Source: Streptomyces griseoloalbus
Lineage (GTDB): Bacteria; Actinomycetota; Actinomycetes; Streptomycetales; Streptomycetaceae
Length of the DNA: 64,000 nucleotides
Direction: 5' to 3'
Assembly (NCBI GenBank): GCA_014650015.1
Contig: BMUD01000003.1
Coordinates: 62,001 to 126,000 of the forward strand
Shown: positions 18,051-30,113 of the stretch, piece after piece
How positions within the stretch are numbered: the stretch's first letter is position 1
Layout of the letters: each line of letters starts with the position of its first letter
The notes under the pieces: generated by a model
What the model was told of the DNA's origin: nothing
The model's input: the letters and a program-made list of their open reading frames with translations, nothing else
Databases searched by the model: none
Made by a program: the position numbers and the translations under genes

Positions 18051-19528
18051 TCACTTCGCTTCTGATGGGGCCGGGGCGGCGAGCCGGGAGCGCCGGTGGC
18101 CGTATACGAAGTAGAACACGAGCCCGACGGCCATCCAGACGCCGAAGACCACCCAGGTGATGGTGGACAGGCTGCCCATCATCCACACGCAGAACGCGAA
18201 GCCGAGGGCGGGCAGCACCGGCGACAGCGGCACGCGGAAGGTGCGGGGCATGTCCGGCCGCGTCCGGCGCAGCACCACGACCGCCACATTGACCAGCGCG
18301 AAGGCGAACAGGGTGCCGATGCTGGTGGCGTCGGCGAGCCGGCCGAGCGGAACGGCGGCGGCGAGCACACCGCAGAAGAGGGAGACGATCAGGGTGTTGG
18401 TGCGGGGCGTGCCGGTCTTCGGGTGGACCTTGGCGAACGCCTTGGGTACGAGCCCGTCCCGGGACATGGCGAACAGGATGCGGGTCTGGCCGTAGAGCAC
18501 GGTCAGGACCACGCTCGCGATGGCGACGACGGCGCAGAACGCCAGCAGGGTGCCCCAGAAGGTCTGGCCGGTGACCTCGCGCATGATCTGGGCGAGCGCG
18601 GCCTCGGAGTCGGTGAAGTCCTCCCAGGGCTTCGCACCGACGGCGACCGCGGCGACGAGGACGTACAACGCGGTCACCACGACCAGGGACAGCATGATGG
18701 CGCGCGGCAGGTCGCGCTGGGCGTTCTTCGCCTCCTCACCGGCGGTGGAGGCGGCGTCGAAGCCGATGTACGAGAAGAAGAGCGTCGCCCCGGCGGCGCT
18801 GACGCCGGCCATGCCGAGCGGCATGAAGTTGTCGTAGTTGCCGGAGCGGAAGCCCTGGACGCCGATGGCGCAGAACAGCACCAGTGCGGCGATCTTCACG
18901 CCGACCATGATCGTGTTGGCGCGGGCCGACTCACGCGCGCCGCCCATCAGGAACGCCATGGCGAGCAGGACCACGATCAGCGCCGGCAGGTTGAAGACGC
19001 CGCCGTCGCCGGGCGGGGCGGAGAGGGCGGCCGGGATGGTGACGCCGATGGTGCCGTCGAGCAGCTCGTTGAGGTACTCGCCCCAGCCGACCGCGACGGC
19101 GGCGACCGACACGCCGTACTCCAGCACCAGGCACCAGCCGCAGACCCAGGCGACGAGCTCACCCATCGTTGCGTACGCATACGAGTAGGAGGAGCCGGAG
19201 ACCGGGATGGTGCCCGCCAGTTCGGCGTAGGAGAGGGCGGAGAAGAGAGCCGTCAGACCTGCTATGACGAAGGACAGCGTGATCGCCGGACCGGCCTTGG
19301 GGACGGCCTCGCCGAGGACCACGAAGATGCCGGTGCCGAGGGTGGCACCGATGCTGATCATGGTGAGCTGCCACAGTCCGAGGGTGCGGCGCAGGGAGCC
19401 GCCTCGCCCTGGCCACCCTGGGCCACCAGGTGTTCCACGGGCTTGCGACGCATCAGGCGCGCGCCGGGGCCCGGGGACGGAGGGGCGGCGGGACCGCCGT
19501 TGTGCGGGGGTGCGCCTTGGTCGAGCAC
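18051..19528 (-). CDS. Cationic amino-acid permease (APC superfamily), frameshifted near the 5' end
   Basis: About 490 codons, 12 or more membrane segments, of the YfnA/CAT type. SIGATLGTGIFVVLGEAVPKAGP is the substrate-binding TM1 region, and FFSYIGFDAASTAGEEAKN is typical of the cationic branch. GTG at 19528 behind GAAGGAGT starts a peptide MLDQGAPPHNGG...RRKPVEHLVAQGGQGE that should run into GGSLRRTLGLWQLT, but the two parts are one base out of frame. The join is at about 19399-19409, where the minus strand reads GAGGCGGCTCC and one more G would restore the frame. Either a sequencing error or a real inactivating deletion. No good start exists downstream of the join before TM1. Confidence 0.82.
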
Positions 19529-19652
19529 GCGCTGACTCCTTCGTCCTGCCGGTCTCGCGCGGCAGGGACGGACGGCGTCCCGCGACAGCCGGGACCCGTC
19601 GGGCGGGGTCCGAGCCGCACCACGTACAGCGCGTAACCCTACGAGGTCGGAC

Positions 19653-19731
19653 GTTGCTGCTGAAATGCAGCAACCTTGCGCACCTCCGCAAGATCATTGC
19701 GTTCCTGGCGGCAGGGCGGGAGTTCGTTGCG
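19653..19731. promoter_or_regulatory. AsnC/Lrp-type operator array upstream of the permease
   Basis: Two back-to-back perfect palindromes, GTTGCTGC-N6-GCAGCAAC (19653-19674) and CTTGCG-N6-CGCAAG (19675-19692), centres 20 bases apart, are followed by ATTGCG (19696-19701) and TTCGTTGCG (19723-19731). The array starts 125 bases upstream of the permease GTG. Symmetric six-spaced sites in phase with the helix are typical of Lrp/AsnC binding. The rest of 19529-19860 holds no gene. Confidence 0.65.
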
Positions 19732-19860
19732 CGGGCACTGCCGACCGGTGCGGGCGACGCCGGTCGGGGAAACGCTCGCCGGGGAAGGGGGCGCGCACGT
19801 GCCGCGGCCCCCGCTTCCCGGTGTGCGGGATCGGCGGGGGCCGTGCGCCTCGGAGGGCCG

Positions 19861-21345
<1,485 letters not shown>

Positions 21346-21410
21346 TCAGCCAGGGGGAAGAGCACGTACTTCATTGTCCCATGTCGACCGGTACGCCAGC
21401 CCCGGGCGGA

Positions 21411-21764
21411 TCATCCAGGCTGGTCAGAGCCCTGCTCGGAGAATCCTCCAAGGGCCAGCGCCACGGTGAGCGAAGCGGTCCGGTCCGCCGCCTCGGCGAA
21501 CACCTCCTGGGCGGTCGCCCACTCCTCGGCACGCTCCGCCGCGTACGGCTTCCAGCCGCGTACGACGATCAGCAGGCCCCGCTCCACGGCGCCCTCGGGC
21601 CAGACGGTGTGGTCGGCGAGGGAGTCCACGAGGGCGTCCCAGTTGCGGCCGAACCAGTCGGGCAGCCCCAGGGCGCGGGCGCAGCGGTCCATCAGGCCCG
21701 CCTTGTCGGTGACCCCGTCGAGGTCCAGGGTGACCACGAGCCGGTCCGTGAGGTCGTACGTCAT
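21411..21764 (-). CDS. Barstar-family ribonuclease inhibitor
   Basis: 117 aa small acidic protein. The barstar pattern is visible in the LDLDGVTDKAGLMDRCARALGLPDWFGRNWDALVDSL segment, where family members keep the W-F-G-x-N-W-D-A-L core. It binds and blocks a barnase-type ribonuclease in the cytoplasm. The ATG (21764) overlaps the stop of the upstream ribonuclease reading frame (ATGA), so toxin and inhibitor are translationally coupled. It is intact, unlike the ribonuclease. Confidence 0.92.
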   Translation of the reverse strand: MTYDLTDRLVVTLDLDGVTDKAGLMDRCARALGLPDWFGRNWDALVDSLADHTVWPEGAVERGLLIVVRGWKPYAAERAEEWATAQEVFAEAADRTASLTVALALGGFSEQGSDQPG

Positions 21765-22141
21765 CTCAGTACCGCCGTGAAGGGTGCGTAGTGGTCGTCG
21801 GTGCGGTAGGTCTCGCCGCCCCGCCCGGTGACGATGCGCCGGCCCCGCGGTCGGCCGAGCCCGGCGTGCGCACCGTGTACTCGTGGTAGGAGCCGCGTTG
21901 CCGCCGGGGCAGCAGGCCCTCGAAGTTCCCGAAGACGGCGCCGTCCGGCTCGTACGGGAAGGGGCCGCCCGCGTCGACGAGGTCCAGCGTGCGCCGGGCC
22001 TCGGCGGGCAGGCGGGCCTCCCGGACGGTGGCCATGCCCTCGGCCCGCGCGGCCGGCCGCCCCGCCGTCGGCCGGGGAGCAGCCGGCCGGCAGGACGAGC
22101 AGGCAGGCCGGGAGACGGGGGCACAGGGCCTGTCGCGGCAC
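21761..22141 (-). pseudogene. Secreted guanyl-specific ribonuclease (RNase Sa/barnase type), frame disrupted
   Basis: The catalytic core MATVREARLPAEARRTLDLV...GGPFPYEPDGAVFGNFEG...YHEYTVRTPGSADRG is in one frame, while the C-terminus RRIVTGRGGETYRTDDHYAPF with the catalytic His is in another. One missing base at about 21837-21845 separates them. Upstream, a lipoprotein-like leader (LPACLLVLPAGCSPADGG) is again out of frame with the core, with the shift near 22036-22045. The two shifts compensate. The coordinates span the frame containing leader and C-terminus. Either sequencing errors in GC runs or a dead toxin gene; barstar downstream is intact. The start GTG 22141 is uncertain. Confidence 0.75.
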
Positions 22142-22184
22142 CCTGCGGCCGATGCTGCCAGGCCCGCCCCCGCCTCACCCTTTG

Positions 22185-23204
22185 TCAGGGTCCATCCGGG
22201 TCCGCGCGGTTGAGGGCGGACCTCGGGCCGGGGCCCGCCGTCATCAGATAGTCCGCGGCCGACGTGTCCGTCACCAGGCTGGTGACCAGCCCGGAGCGCA
22301 GTACGGCGTCGATCGCGGGCCCCTTGCGCTGTCCGCCCGCGATCGCGACGACCTCGGGGACCCGGCGGAGCTGGTCGGTCTTGACCGTGATGCACCGCTC
22401 CCCCAGGTCCCGGCCGACCCGGCGCCCCTCGGCGTCGAAGAGGTGCGCGGACATCTCGGCGGCGACACCGAGGGAGGCGTAGTGCGCCCGCTCCTCGTCG
22501 CTGAGCATGTCGTGCACCGTGGAGATGCCCGGCTCCCAGGAACCGATGGAGACACAGGCGACCGTGACCTTGTCGAAGTACTCGAAGGCCCGCGCGATCC
22601 CGGTCTGGTGGCGCAGCGCCTCCGCGGTGGCCGCGTCCGGCAGCAGCATCGGCGCGTAGATGGGGTGGGCGTCGCCGCCCGACACCTGCGCGGCGCGCCG
22701 CACGGCCTCCACAGAGCCGCGCTCGGCGGTCCCGGCGTCGTACACGCCCGTCAGCTGCACGACCGTGCAGGGCGGCAGCCGGTCCAGGGCCGCCGCCATG
22801 TGGATGGTGGACCGGCCCCAGGCCAGGCCGAGCACATCCCCTTCGTTGACCAGCTCGGCGAGCAGGTCGGCGGCCACCTCTCCCAGGTTCTCGGGGTCGG
22901 GTGTCTCCGCGGCCTCGGCCGGGGACTCGACCACGACGGCGTGCCTGAGGCCGTACCGGGCGCGGAGCGCGTCGGAGCGCTCGGCGTCCAGCTCGGCCGG
23001 CACGCGGATCTCGATGCGCACGAGATCCCGTTCGAGGGCGGTCTCCAGGACCCGGGCCACCTTGAAGCGGCTGACGCCGAACTCCTCGGCGATCTGGATC
23101 TTGGATTTCCCCTCGAGGTAGAAGCGGCGGGCCATGGCCGCCGCCTGCACCAGCTCAGCGGGTCCCATCCGCATGGCTGACCGGCCCGCCGACATACCCG
23201 ACAC
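22185..23204 (-). CDS. SorC/DeoR-type sugar-binding transcriptional regulator
   Basis: 339 aa. N-terminal helix-turn-helix (KSKIQIAEEFGVSRFKVARVLETAL, about residues 30-55) followed by a sugar-phosphate-binding domain of the SorC family (GLAWGRST, VQLTGVY, VACVSIGSWEPG). It likely senses a phosphorylated sugar. GTG 23204 was chosen because GAGGAG lies 6 bases upstream; a GTG at 23228 is also in frame. It lies 102 bases downstream of rpe in the same direction, which suggests a link to pentose phosphate metabolism, unproven. Confidence 0.88.
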   Translation of the reverse strand: MSGMSAGRSAMRMGPAELVQAAAMARRFYLEGKSKIQIAEEFGVSRFKVARVLETALERDLVRIEIRVPAELDAERSDALRARYGLRHAVVVESPAEAAETPDPENLGEVAADLLAELVNEGDVLGLAWGRSTIHMAAALDRLPPCTVVQLTGVYDAGTAERGSVEAVRRAAQVSGGDAHPIYAPMLLPDAATAEALRHQTGIARAFEYFDKVTVACVSIGSWEPGISTVHDMLSDEERAHYASLGVAAEMSAHLFDAEGRRVGRDLGERCITVKTDQLRRVPEVVAIAGGQRKGPAIDAVLRSGLVTSLVTDTSAADYLMTAGPGPRSALNRADPDGP

Positions 23205-23306
23205 GGCGATCTCCTCACTGCTGTTCACACTCTGGATTCGCCGTTCATCCTTGCAGATCCGGCGCGGTCGATCAGCCCTGCCGGGAGCCGTTCACGTTCC
23301 TGACGC

Positions 23307-23993
23307 TCAGTGGTCGCATGCCCACGACGCCTTGCCCGTGGCGGCCTCGGCCTGGTTGCGCAATGCACGTACCGCCTCGGCCGGGTCCGACGCCCCGTAC
23401 ACGGCGGAACCCGCGACGAAGACGTCGGCGCCGGCGTCGGCGCACTGCTCGATGGTGGACGCCGCGACCCCGCCGTCGACCTGGAGCCAGAGCTCCAGAC
23501 CGTGCTTTTTGATCAACTCGCGGGTGCGGCGAATCTTCGGAAGCATGATGTCGAGGAACGCCTGACCCCCGAAGCCCGGTTCGACCGTCATGATCAGCAG
23601 CATGTCGAGCTCGGGGAGCAGGTCCTCGTACGGCTCGATGGGGGTCGCCGGCCTGAGCGCCATGGAGGCGCGGGCGCCCTTGGCACGGATCTCCCGGGCG
23701 AGCCGCACGGGCGCGGCGGCCGCCTCGACGTGGAAGGTGACGGAACCGGCCCCCGCTTCCACGTACTGGGGCGCCCACCGGTCGGGGGCCTCGATCATCA
23801 GATGGCAGTCCAGCGGAGTGTCCGTCGCACGGGCGAGCGACTCCACGACCGGCACGCCGAGCGTGAGGTTCGGGACGAAATGGTTGTCCATGACGTCGAC
23901 ATGGAGCCAGTCGGCTCCCTCGACCGCCTTCGCCTCGTCCGCGAGACGAGCGAAGTCGGCGGACAGGATGCTGGGGTTGATCTGCACGGCCAT
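23307..23993 (-). CDS. rpe: Ribulose-phosphate 3-epimerase
   Basis: 228 aa TIM-barrel enzyme interconverting ribulose-5-phosphate and xylulose-5-phosphate. Motifs: [13 protein letters not shown] at the N-terminus, [17 protein letters not shown] (metal/acid residues), [21 protein letters not shown] and VDGGV near the end. The length is normal. ATG 23993; divergent from the MMPL gene with 89 bases between them. Confidence 0.96.
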   Translation of the reverse strand: MAVQINPSILSADFARLADEAKAVEGADWLHVDVMDNHFVPNLTLGVPVVESLARATDTPLDCHLMIEAPDRWAPQYVEAGAGSVTFHVEAAAAPVRLAREIRAKGARASMALRPATPIEPYEDLLPELDMLLIMTVEPGFGGQAFLDIMLPKIRRTRELIKKHGLELWLQVDGGVAASTIEQCADAGADVFVAGSAVYGASDPAEAVRALRNQAEAATGKASWACDH

Positions 23994-24082
23994 GGATTAA
24001 GACTGCCATGCCCTGCGGGAGTTGCCCTCACCGGTCCCGTACCGGGACGTCGGTGCGTACCGGCGCTGCCGCGGAGGTCTCC

Positions 24083-26227
24083 ATGACGGGCGAACGAGGC
24101 GTCGCGCATCTGGTCTGCGGACGGCGGGCCAAGTGGCTGGTGCTGGTTCTGTGGCTGGTGATGCTGTTTCTGACGGCGCCGCTCGCGCAGAAGCTCACCG
24201 ACGCGCAGGACAACGACGCCGCGTCCTGGCTGCCGGGGTCCGCCGAATCGACCCAGGTCCTGAAGATCTCCGAGGACTTCCGGCCCGAGCAGATCCCCGC
24301 GATCGTGGTCTACGCCCGGGACGGCGGTCTGACGGCCGCCGACCGGGAGCGGATCGCCGGGGACGTGGCCCGGCTCGAGCGGCTGAGCGGCCACGGCATC
24401 AGGGGCGACGAGACCCGGGGCCCGGTCTACGACCGCCGGACCGACCCGCGTGCCGCGCAGATCCTCGTGCCGATCACGATGGACGAGCGGGGCTGGGAAC
24501 GGATCGGGCCCGCGGTCGCATCCGTCCGGGACGGCGTCGGCGAGGGCGGCGACGGGCTCGCCGTGCACATCACGGGACCGGGCGGCACGTCGGCGGACTT
24601 CGCCGAGGCGTTCGAGGGCATCGACTCGACGCTGCTGTTGTCCGCGATGACCGTGGTCGTCGTGATGCTGCTGATCACCTACCGCAGCCCGACCCTGCTG
24701 CTGGTCCCGCTGCTCGCGGTGATCTGCGCGCTGTTCACCGCGCAGGCCCTGGTCTATCTGCTCGCCGAGCACGCGGGCCTGACCGTGAACGGGCAGAGCG
24801 CCGGCATTCTCACGGTGCTCGTCTTCGGCGCGGGCACCGACTACGCCCTGCTGCTGGTCGCCCGCTACCGGGAGGAGCTGCGCCGGCACACGGACCGGCA
24901 CGAGGCGATGGCGCTGGCCCTGCACCGGGCGGGCCCCGCGGTGCTCGCCTCCGGCGCGACCGTCGTGCTGAGCCTGCTGGTGCTGCTGACCGCCGAGATG
25001 AACTCCACCCGCGGCCTCGGCCCGGTCGCCGCGATCGGCGTCGCGGTCGCCCTGCTGGCCATGCTCACGCTGTTCCCCGCACTGCTGGTGGTGTGCGGCC
25101 GGTGGATCTTCTGGCCGGTGATTCCTCACCACGGCGCCCCCGACCCGACCGAGCGGGGCGCGTGGGCCCGTACGGGCCGCCGGATCGCCCGCCGACCCCG
25201 CATGGTCTGGGGCGTGACCGCGGCCGTGCTGGCGATCTGCTCGCTGGGCCTGATCCAGCTCCGCGCGGAGGGCATCGGCAACGCGGACGCGTTTACCGGC
25301 AAGCCCGACTCGATCACCGGCCAGGAGGTGTCCGCACGGTACTTCCCGGCGGGCAGCGGCGATCCGCTGGTGGTCGTCGCCAACCAGGCGCAGGCCGAGC
25401 GGGTGGGCCGCGCCGTCGCCGGCACTCAGGGGGTCGTCCCGGAGTCCCTGGGCCTGCCGCCGGGCACGAGAGCGTCCTTCGAGGGCACGGTGCTCTTCGA
25501 GGCCACCATGACCGCCCCGGCGGACAGCGAGGCGGCGAAACAGACGGTGGAGCGGGTCCGGGACGCCGTGCACGCGGTGCCGGACGCCGACGCCCGGGTG
25601 GGCGGCGGCACGGCGGCGCTGCTGGACATGGACGAGGCCACCACCCACGACAACGTGCTGATCATCCCGCTGGTGCTGGTCGTGGTCCTGCTGATCCTGT
25701 GCGTCCTGCTGCGCGCCCTGACGGCCCCGCTGCTGCTGATCGCGACGGTGATCCTGTCGTTCGCGGCGGCGCTCGGTCTCAGCGCGCCGGCCTTCCGGTA
25801 CGTGTTCGGCTACGCGGGCGAGTCGACCGACTTCCCGCTGTTCGTCTTCGTCTTCCTGGTGGCCCTGGGCATCGACTACAACATCTTCCTGACCACCCGT
25901 ATCCGCGAGGAGGCCACCCGCCGGGGCACCCGGCCGGGCGTGGTCACCGGTCTCGCCGCCACGGGCGCCGTGATCACGTCGGCGGGTCTGGTCCTGGCCG
26001 GCACCTTCGCCGCGCTCGGCACGCTCCCCATGGTGGCGTTCGCCGAGATCGGTTTCGCGGTAGCGCTGGGCGTGCTCCTCGACACCTTCATCGTGCGGTC
26101 GGTGCTGGTCACGTCCCTGTTCCTGGACGTGGGCCCCCGGGTGTGGTGGCCCCACCGGCTGGCCCGCGAGGACGGCGCCGCCGAGGTGACGGCGCCCGGG
26201 ACGGGCGTCAGCCGGTCCGGCGGATGA
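24083..26227 (+). CDS. MMPL-family (RND) transporter
   Basis: 714 aa membrane protein with two repeats, each with one N-terminal segment, a large extracytoplasmic loop and five further segments. The paired charged TM4 motifs FGAGTDYALLLVARYREEL (first half) and ALGIDYNIFLTTRIREEA (second half) are the MMPL proton-relay signature. Family members export lipids or small hydrophobic compounds. The ATG at 24083 has GGAGG 5 bases upstream; a longer in-frame start exists but lacks a site. The last 20 bases overlap the convergent rsmB gene. Confidence 0.92.
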   Translation: MTGERGVAHLVCGRRAKWLVLVLWLVMLFLTAPLAQKLTDAQDNDAASWLPGSAESTQVLKISEDFRPEQIPAIVVYARDGGLTAADRERIAGDVARLERLSGHGIRGDETRGPVYDRRTDPRAAQILVPITMDERGWERIGPAVASVRDGVGEGGDGLAVHITGPGGTSADFAEAFEGIDSTLLLSAMTVVVVMLLITYRSPTLLLVPLLAVICALFTAQALVYLLAEHAGLTVNGQSAGILTVLVFGAGTDYALLLVARYREELRRHTDRHEAMALALHRAGPAVLASGATVVLSLLVLLTAEMNSTRGLGPVAAIGVAVALLAMLTLFPALLVVCGRWIFWPVIPHHGAPDPTERGAWARTGRRIARRPRMVWGVTAAVLAICSLGLIQLRAEGIGNADAFTGKPDSITGQEVSARYFPAGSGDPLVVVANQAQAERVGRAVAGTQGVVPESLGLPPGTRASFEGTVLFEATMTAPADSEAAKQTVERVRDAVHAVPDADARVGGGTAALLDMDEATTHDNVLIIPLVLVVVLLILCVLLRALTAPLLLIATVILSFAAALGLSAPAFRYVFGYAGESTDFPLFVFVFLVALGIDYNIFLTTRIREEATRRGTRPGVVTGLAATGAVITSAGLVLAGTFAALGTLPMVAFAEIGFAVALGVLLDTFIVRSVLVTSLFLDVGPRVWWPHRLAREDGAAEVTAPGTGVSRSGG

Positions 26228-27626
26228 GCGCCAGATACATCGCGTCGGTCCCGTGCAGATGCGGCCACAGCTGTACGTCGGGCCCCTCGCCCAGATCCGG
26301 AACGCCCGGCAGCAGCGGACGGGCGTCGATCAGTTCGGCGTCCGGGAACTGCTTGAGGAGGTCGGCGACCACGGCCCGGGTCTCCGCGAGATGCGGCGAG
26401 CAGGTCGCGTAGCCGACGACACCGCCGACCCGCACGGACTCCAGGGCGGTGCGCAGCAGCCCGCGCTGGAGCGGGGCGAAGCCGTCCAGGTCCTCCGGCC
26501 GGCGCCGCCAGCGCGCCTCGGGGCGGCGGCGCAGGGCACCGAGACCGGTGCACGGCACGTCGACCAGCACGCGGTCGAAGCTGCCGGGCCGCCACGGGGG
26601 CCGCGTTCCGTCGGCGGCGACGACCTGGTACGGGCCGGGGTTGCCGGCCAGTGCCTTGGCCACCAGCCCGGCCCGGTGCGGCTGCTTCTCGGAGGCGAGC
26701 AGTACGGCGCCCCGCTGGGCGGCGAGCGCCGCGAGCAGCGCGGCCTTGCCGCCCGGCCCGGCGCATCCGTCCAGCCACATCCGGTCGCGGCCCTCGACGG
26801 GCGCGGCCGCGAGCGCGAGCGCGACGAGCTGGCTGCCCTCGTCCTGCACTCCGGCCCGGCCCTGCGCGACCGCCGGGACGGCGCCCGGCTCCCCGCCCTC
26901 GGTGAGGCGGACCGCGTGGGGCGACCAGCGCCCCGGCACCGCGGCCTCCTCGTCGAGCAGTTCGCCGGTGGTGGCCCGGCCGGGGCGGGCGACGAGCGTG
27001 ACCTCGGGGCGCTCGTTGTCGGCCCGCAGCAGCTCCTCGATGCCGGCGCGTCCACCGCCGAGGGAGTCCCACAGTGCGGAGACCACCCAGCGGGGGTGCG
27101 AGTGCACGACGGCGAGATGATCCTCGGGATCGTCGTCGTAGGGCGGCGCGACCCGCTCCAGCCAGCCGTCGAGGTCGTGCTGCGCGATCTTGCGCAGCAC
27201 GGCGTTGACGAACTTCGCCCGTCCGTCGCCCAGCACCACCCGGGCCAGCTCGACGGAGGCGGACACGGCGGCGTGCGTGGGGATGCGGGTCCCCAGCAAC
27301 TGGTGCGCGCCCAGGCTCAGCACGTCCAGCACCGGCGGGTCCACCTCGCGCAGCGGCCGGTCGACACAGGCCGCGATGACCGCGTCGTACGTCCCCTGGC
27401 GGCGCAGCGTGCCGTACACCAGCTCGGTGGCGAGCGCCGCGTCCCTGGCGTCGAAGTCCTCGCTCTCGCGCGCCCTGCGCAGCAGCGGGGGCAGGACGAG
27501 GTTGGCGTACGCGTCCCGCTCGTCCACGGCCCGCAGGGCCTCGAAGGCGAGGATGCGGACGGGGTCCTTCTTGGGCCGGCGGTAGGGCTTGGCCGGCTTG
27601 CGGGGCCGACGGGGCTGGTCGCTCAC
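26208..27626 (-). CDS. rsmB: 16S rRNA (cytosine 967-C5) methyltransferase
   Basis: 472 aa. N-terminal NusB-like RNA-binding domain (about residues 25-165) and C-terminal SAM methyltransferase domain: WLDGCAGPGGKAALLA (SAM loop), VDVPCTGLGALRRRPE (motif IV Cys) and GYATCSPHLAE (motif VI catalytic Cys). GTG start at 27626. It precedes no gene on its strand closely; fmt lies 76 bases upstream and the two are a conserved pair, probably co-transcribed. Confidence 0.94.
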   Translation of the reverse strand: MSDQPRRPRKPAKPYRRPKKDPVRILAFEALRAVDERDAYANLVLPPLLRRARESEDFDARDAALATELVYGTLRRQGTYDAVIAACVDRPLREVDPPVLDVLSLGAHQLLGTRIPTHAAVSASVELARVVLGDGRAKFVNAVLRKIAQHDLDGWLERVAPPYDDDPEDHLAVVHSHPRWVVSALWDSLGGGRAGIEELLRADNERPEVTLVARPGRATTGELLDEEAAVPGRWSPHAVRLTEGGEPGAVPAVAQGRAGVQDEGSQLVALALAAAPVEGRDRMWLDGCAGPGGKAALLAALAAQRGAVLLASEKQPHRAGLVAKALAGNPGPYQVVAADGTRPPWRPGSFDRVLVDVPCTGLGALRRRPEARWRRRPEDLDGFAPLQRGLLRTALESVRVGGVVGYATCSPHLAETRAVVADLLKQFPDAELIDARPLLPGVPDLGEGPDVQLWPHLHGTDAMYLALIRRTG

Positions 27627-27702
27627 GAAAAAGGTGCTCCGGAAGTGGGGTGAAGTGCGCGGTCCAGCCTACGTCGTCGGGCCGGCCGCCGCGTGTGCGG
27701 CG

Positions 27703-29413
<1,711 letters not shown>

Positions 29414-29520
29414 GCCTCCACCGCCCCCGCCCTCCCGGCGCACCGCCCCGGGAGGGCGCGGTCGTCCCACGCGTCGTCCCGGGCCGACGCCGCCCGCACC
29501 AGGGCGCGCCGACGACCGGC

Positions 29521-30113
29521 CCCCACGGCACCCACAGTGCCGACGCGGCTTGCTCGGAGTGACGTACCCCGGCCGAACACCCCGCCCGCGCCCGAGCCCG
29601 GCGGCGGCCTGCGCCGATGTCCGGTAAGTCGCCGACCGGCCCCCACGGCACCCACAGTGCCGACGCGGCTTGCTCGGGGTGACGCACCCGGCCGCATCCC
29701 CCACCCGCGCCCAAGCCCGGCGGCGGCCTCAGCCGATGTCCGGTGGGTCGCCAGCCGACCCCCACGGCACCCACAGTGCCGACGCGGCTCCACTCGAGGT
29801 GACGCACCCCGGCCGAACACCCCACCCGCGCCCGAGCCCGGCGGCGGCCTGCGCCGATGTCCGGTAAGTCGCCGACCGGCCCCCACGGCACCCACAGTGC
29901 CGACGCGGTTCCACTCGAGGTGACGTACCCCGGCCGAACACCCCACCCGCGCCCAAGCCCGGCGGCGGCCTGCGCCGATGTCCGGTAAGTCGCCGACCGG
30001 CCCCCACGGCACCCACAGTGCCGACGCGGCTTGCTCGGGGTGACGTACCCCGGCCGAACACCCCGCCCGCGCCCGAGCCCGGCGGCGGCCTCAGCCGATG
30101 TCCGGTGGGTCGA
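29521..30113. repeat. Tandem array, five units of about 120 bp, running into the 3' end of priA
   Basis: Units begin at 29521, 29641, 29760, 29881 and 30002 (periods 119-121). Each begins CCCCACGG and contains the hairpin CGGCACCCACAGTGCCG (first at 29526-29542), a GAGCCCGGCGGCGGCC-like stretch and GCCGATGTCCGGT. In unit 5 that last element is the end of priA itself, stop codon included; unit 2 repeats the priA tail CAGCCGATGTCCGGTGGGTC exactly. Frames through the array are Pro/Arg low-complexity and not genes. The region 29414-29520 is otherwise empty. Confidence 0.92.

Noticed and set aside
21411-22178. One long protein ending in barstar
   Set aside because: The upstream part of that frame is Arg/Pro shadow sequence; the real barstar start is the ATG at 21764.
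29414-30090. Long open frames across the 120-bp repeats on both strands
   Set aside because: They only translate the tandem repeat into Pro/Arg-rich peptides with periodic breaks; the DNA repeat explains them.
29521-30113. CRISPR array
   Set aside because: Units are about 120 bp, nearly identical throughout with no short repeat/variable spacer pattern, and no cas genes lie nearby.
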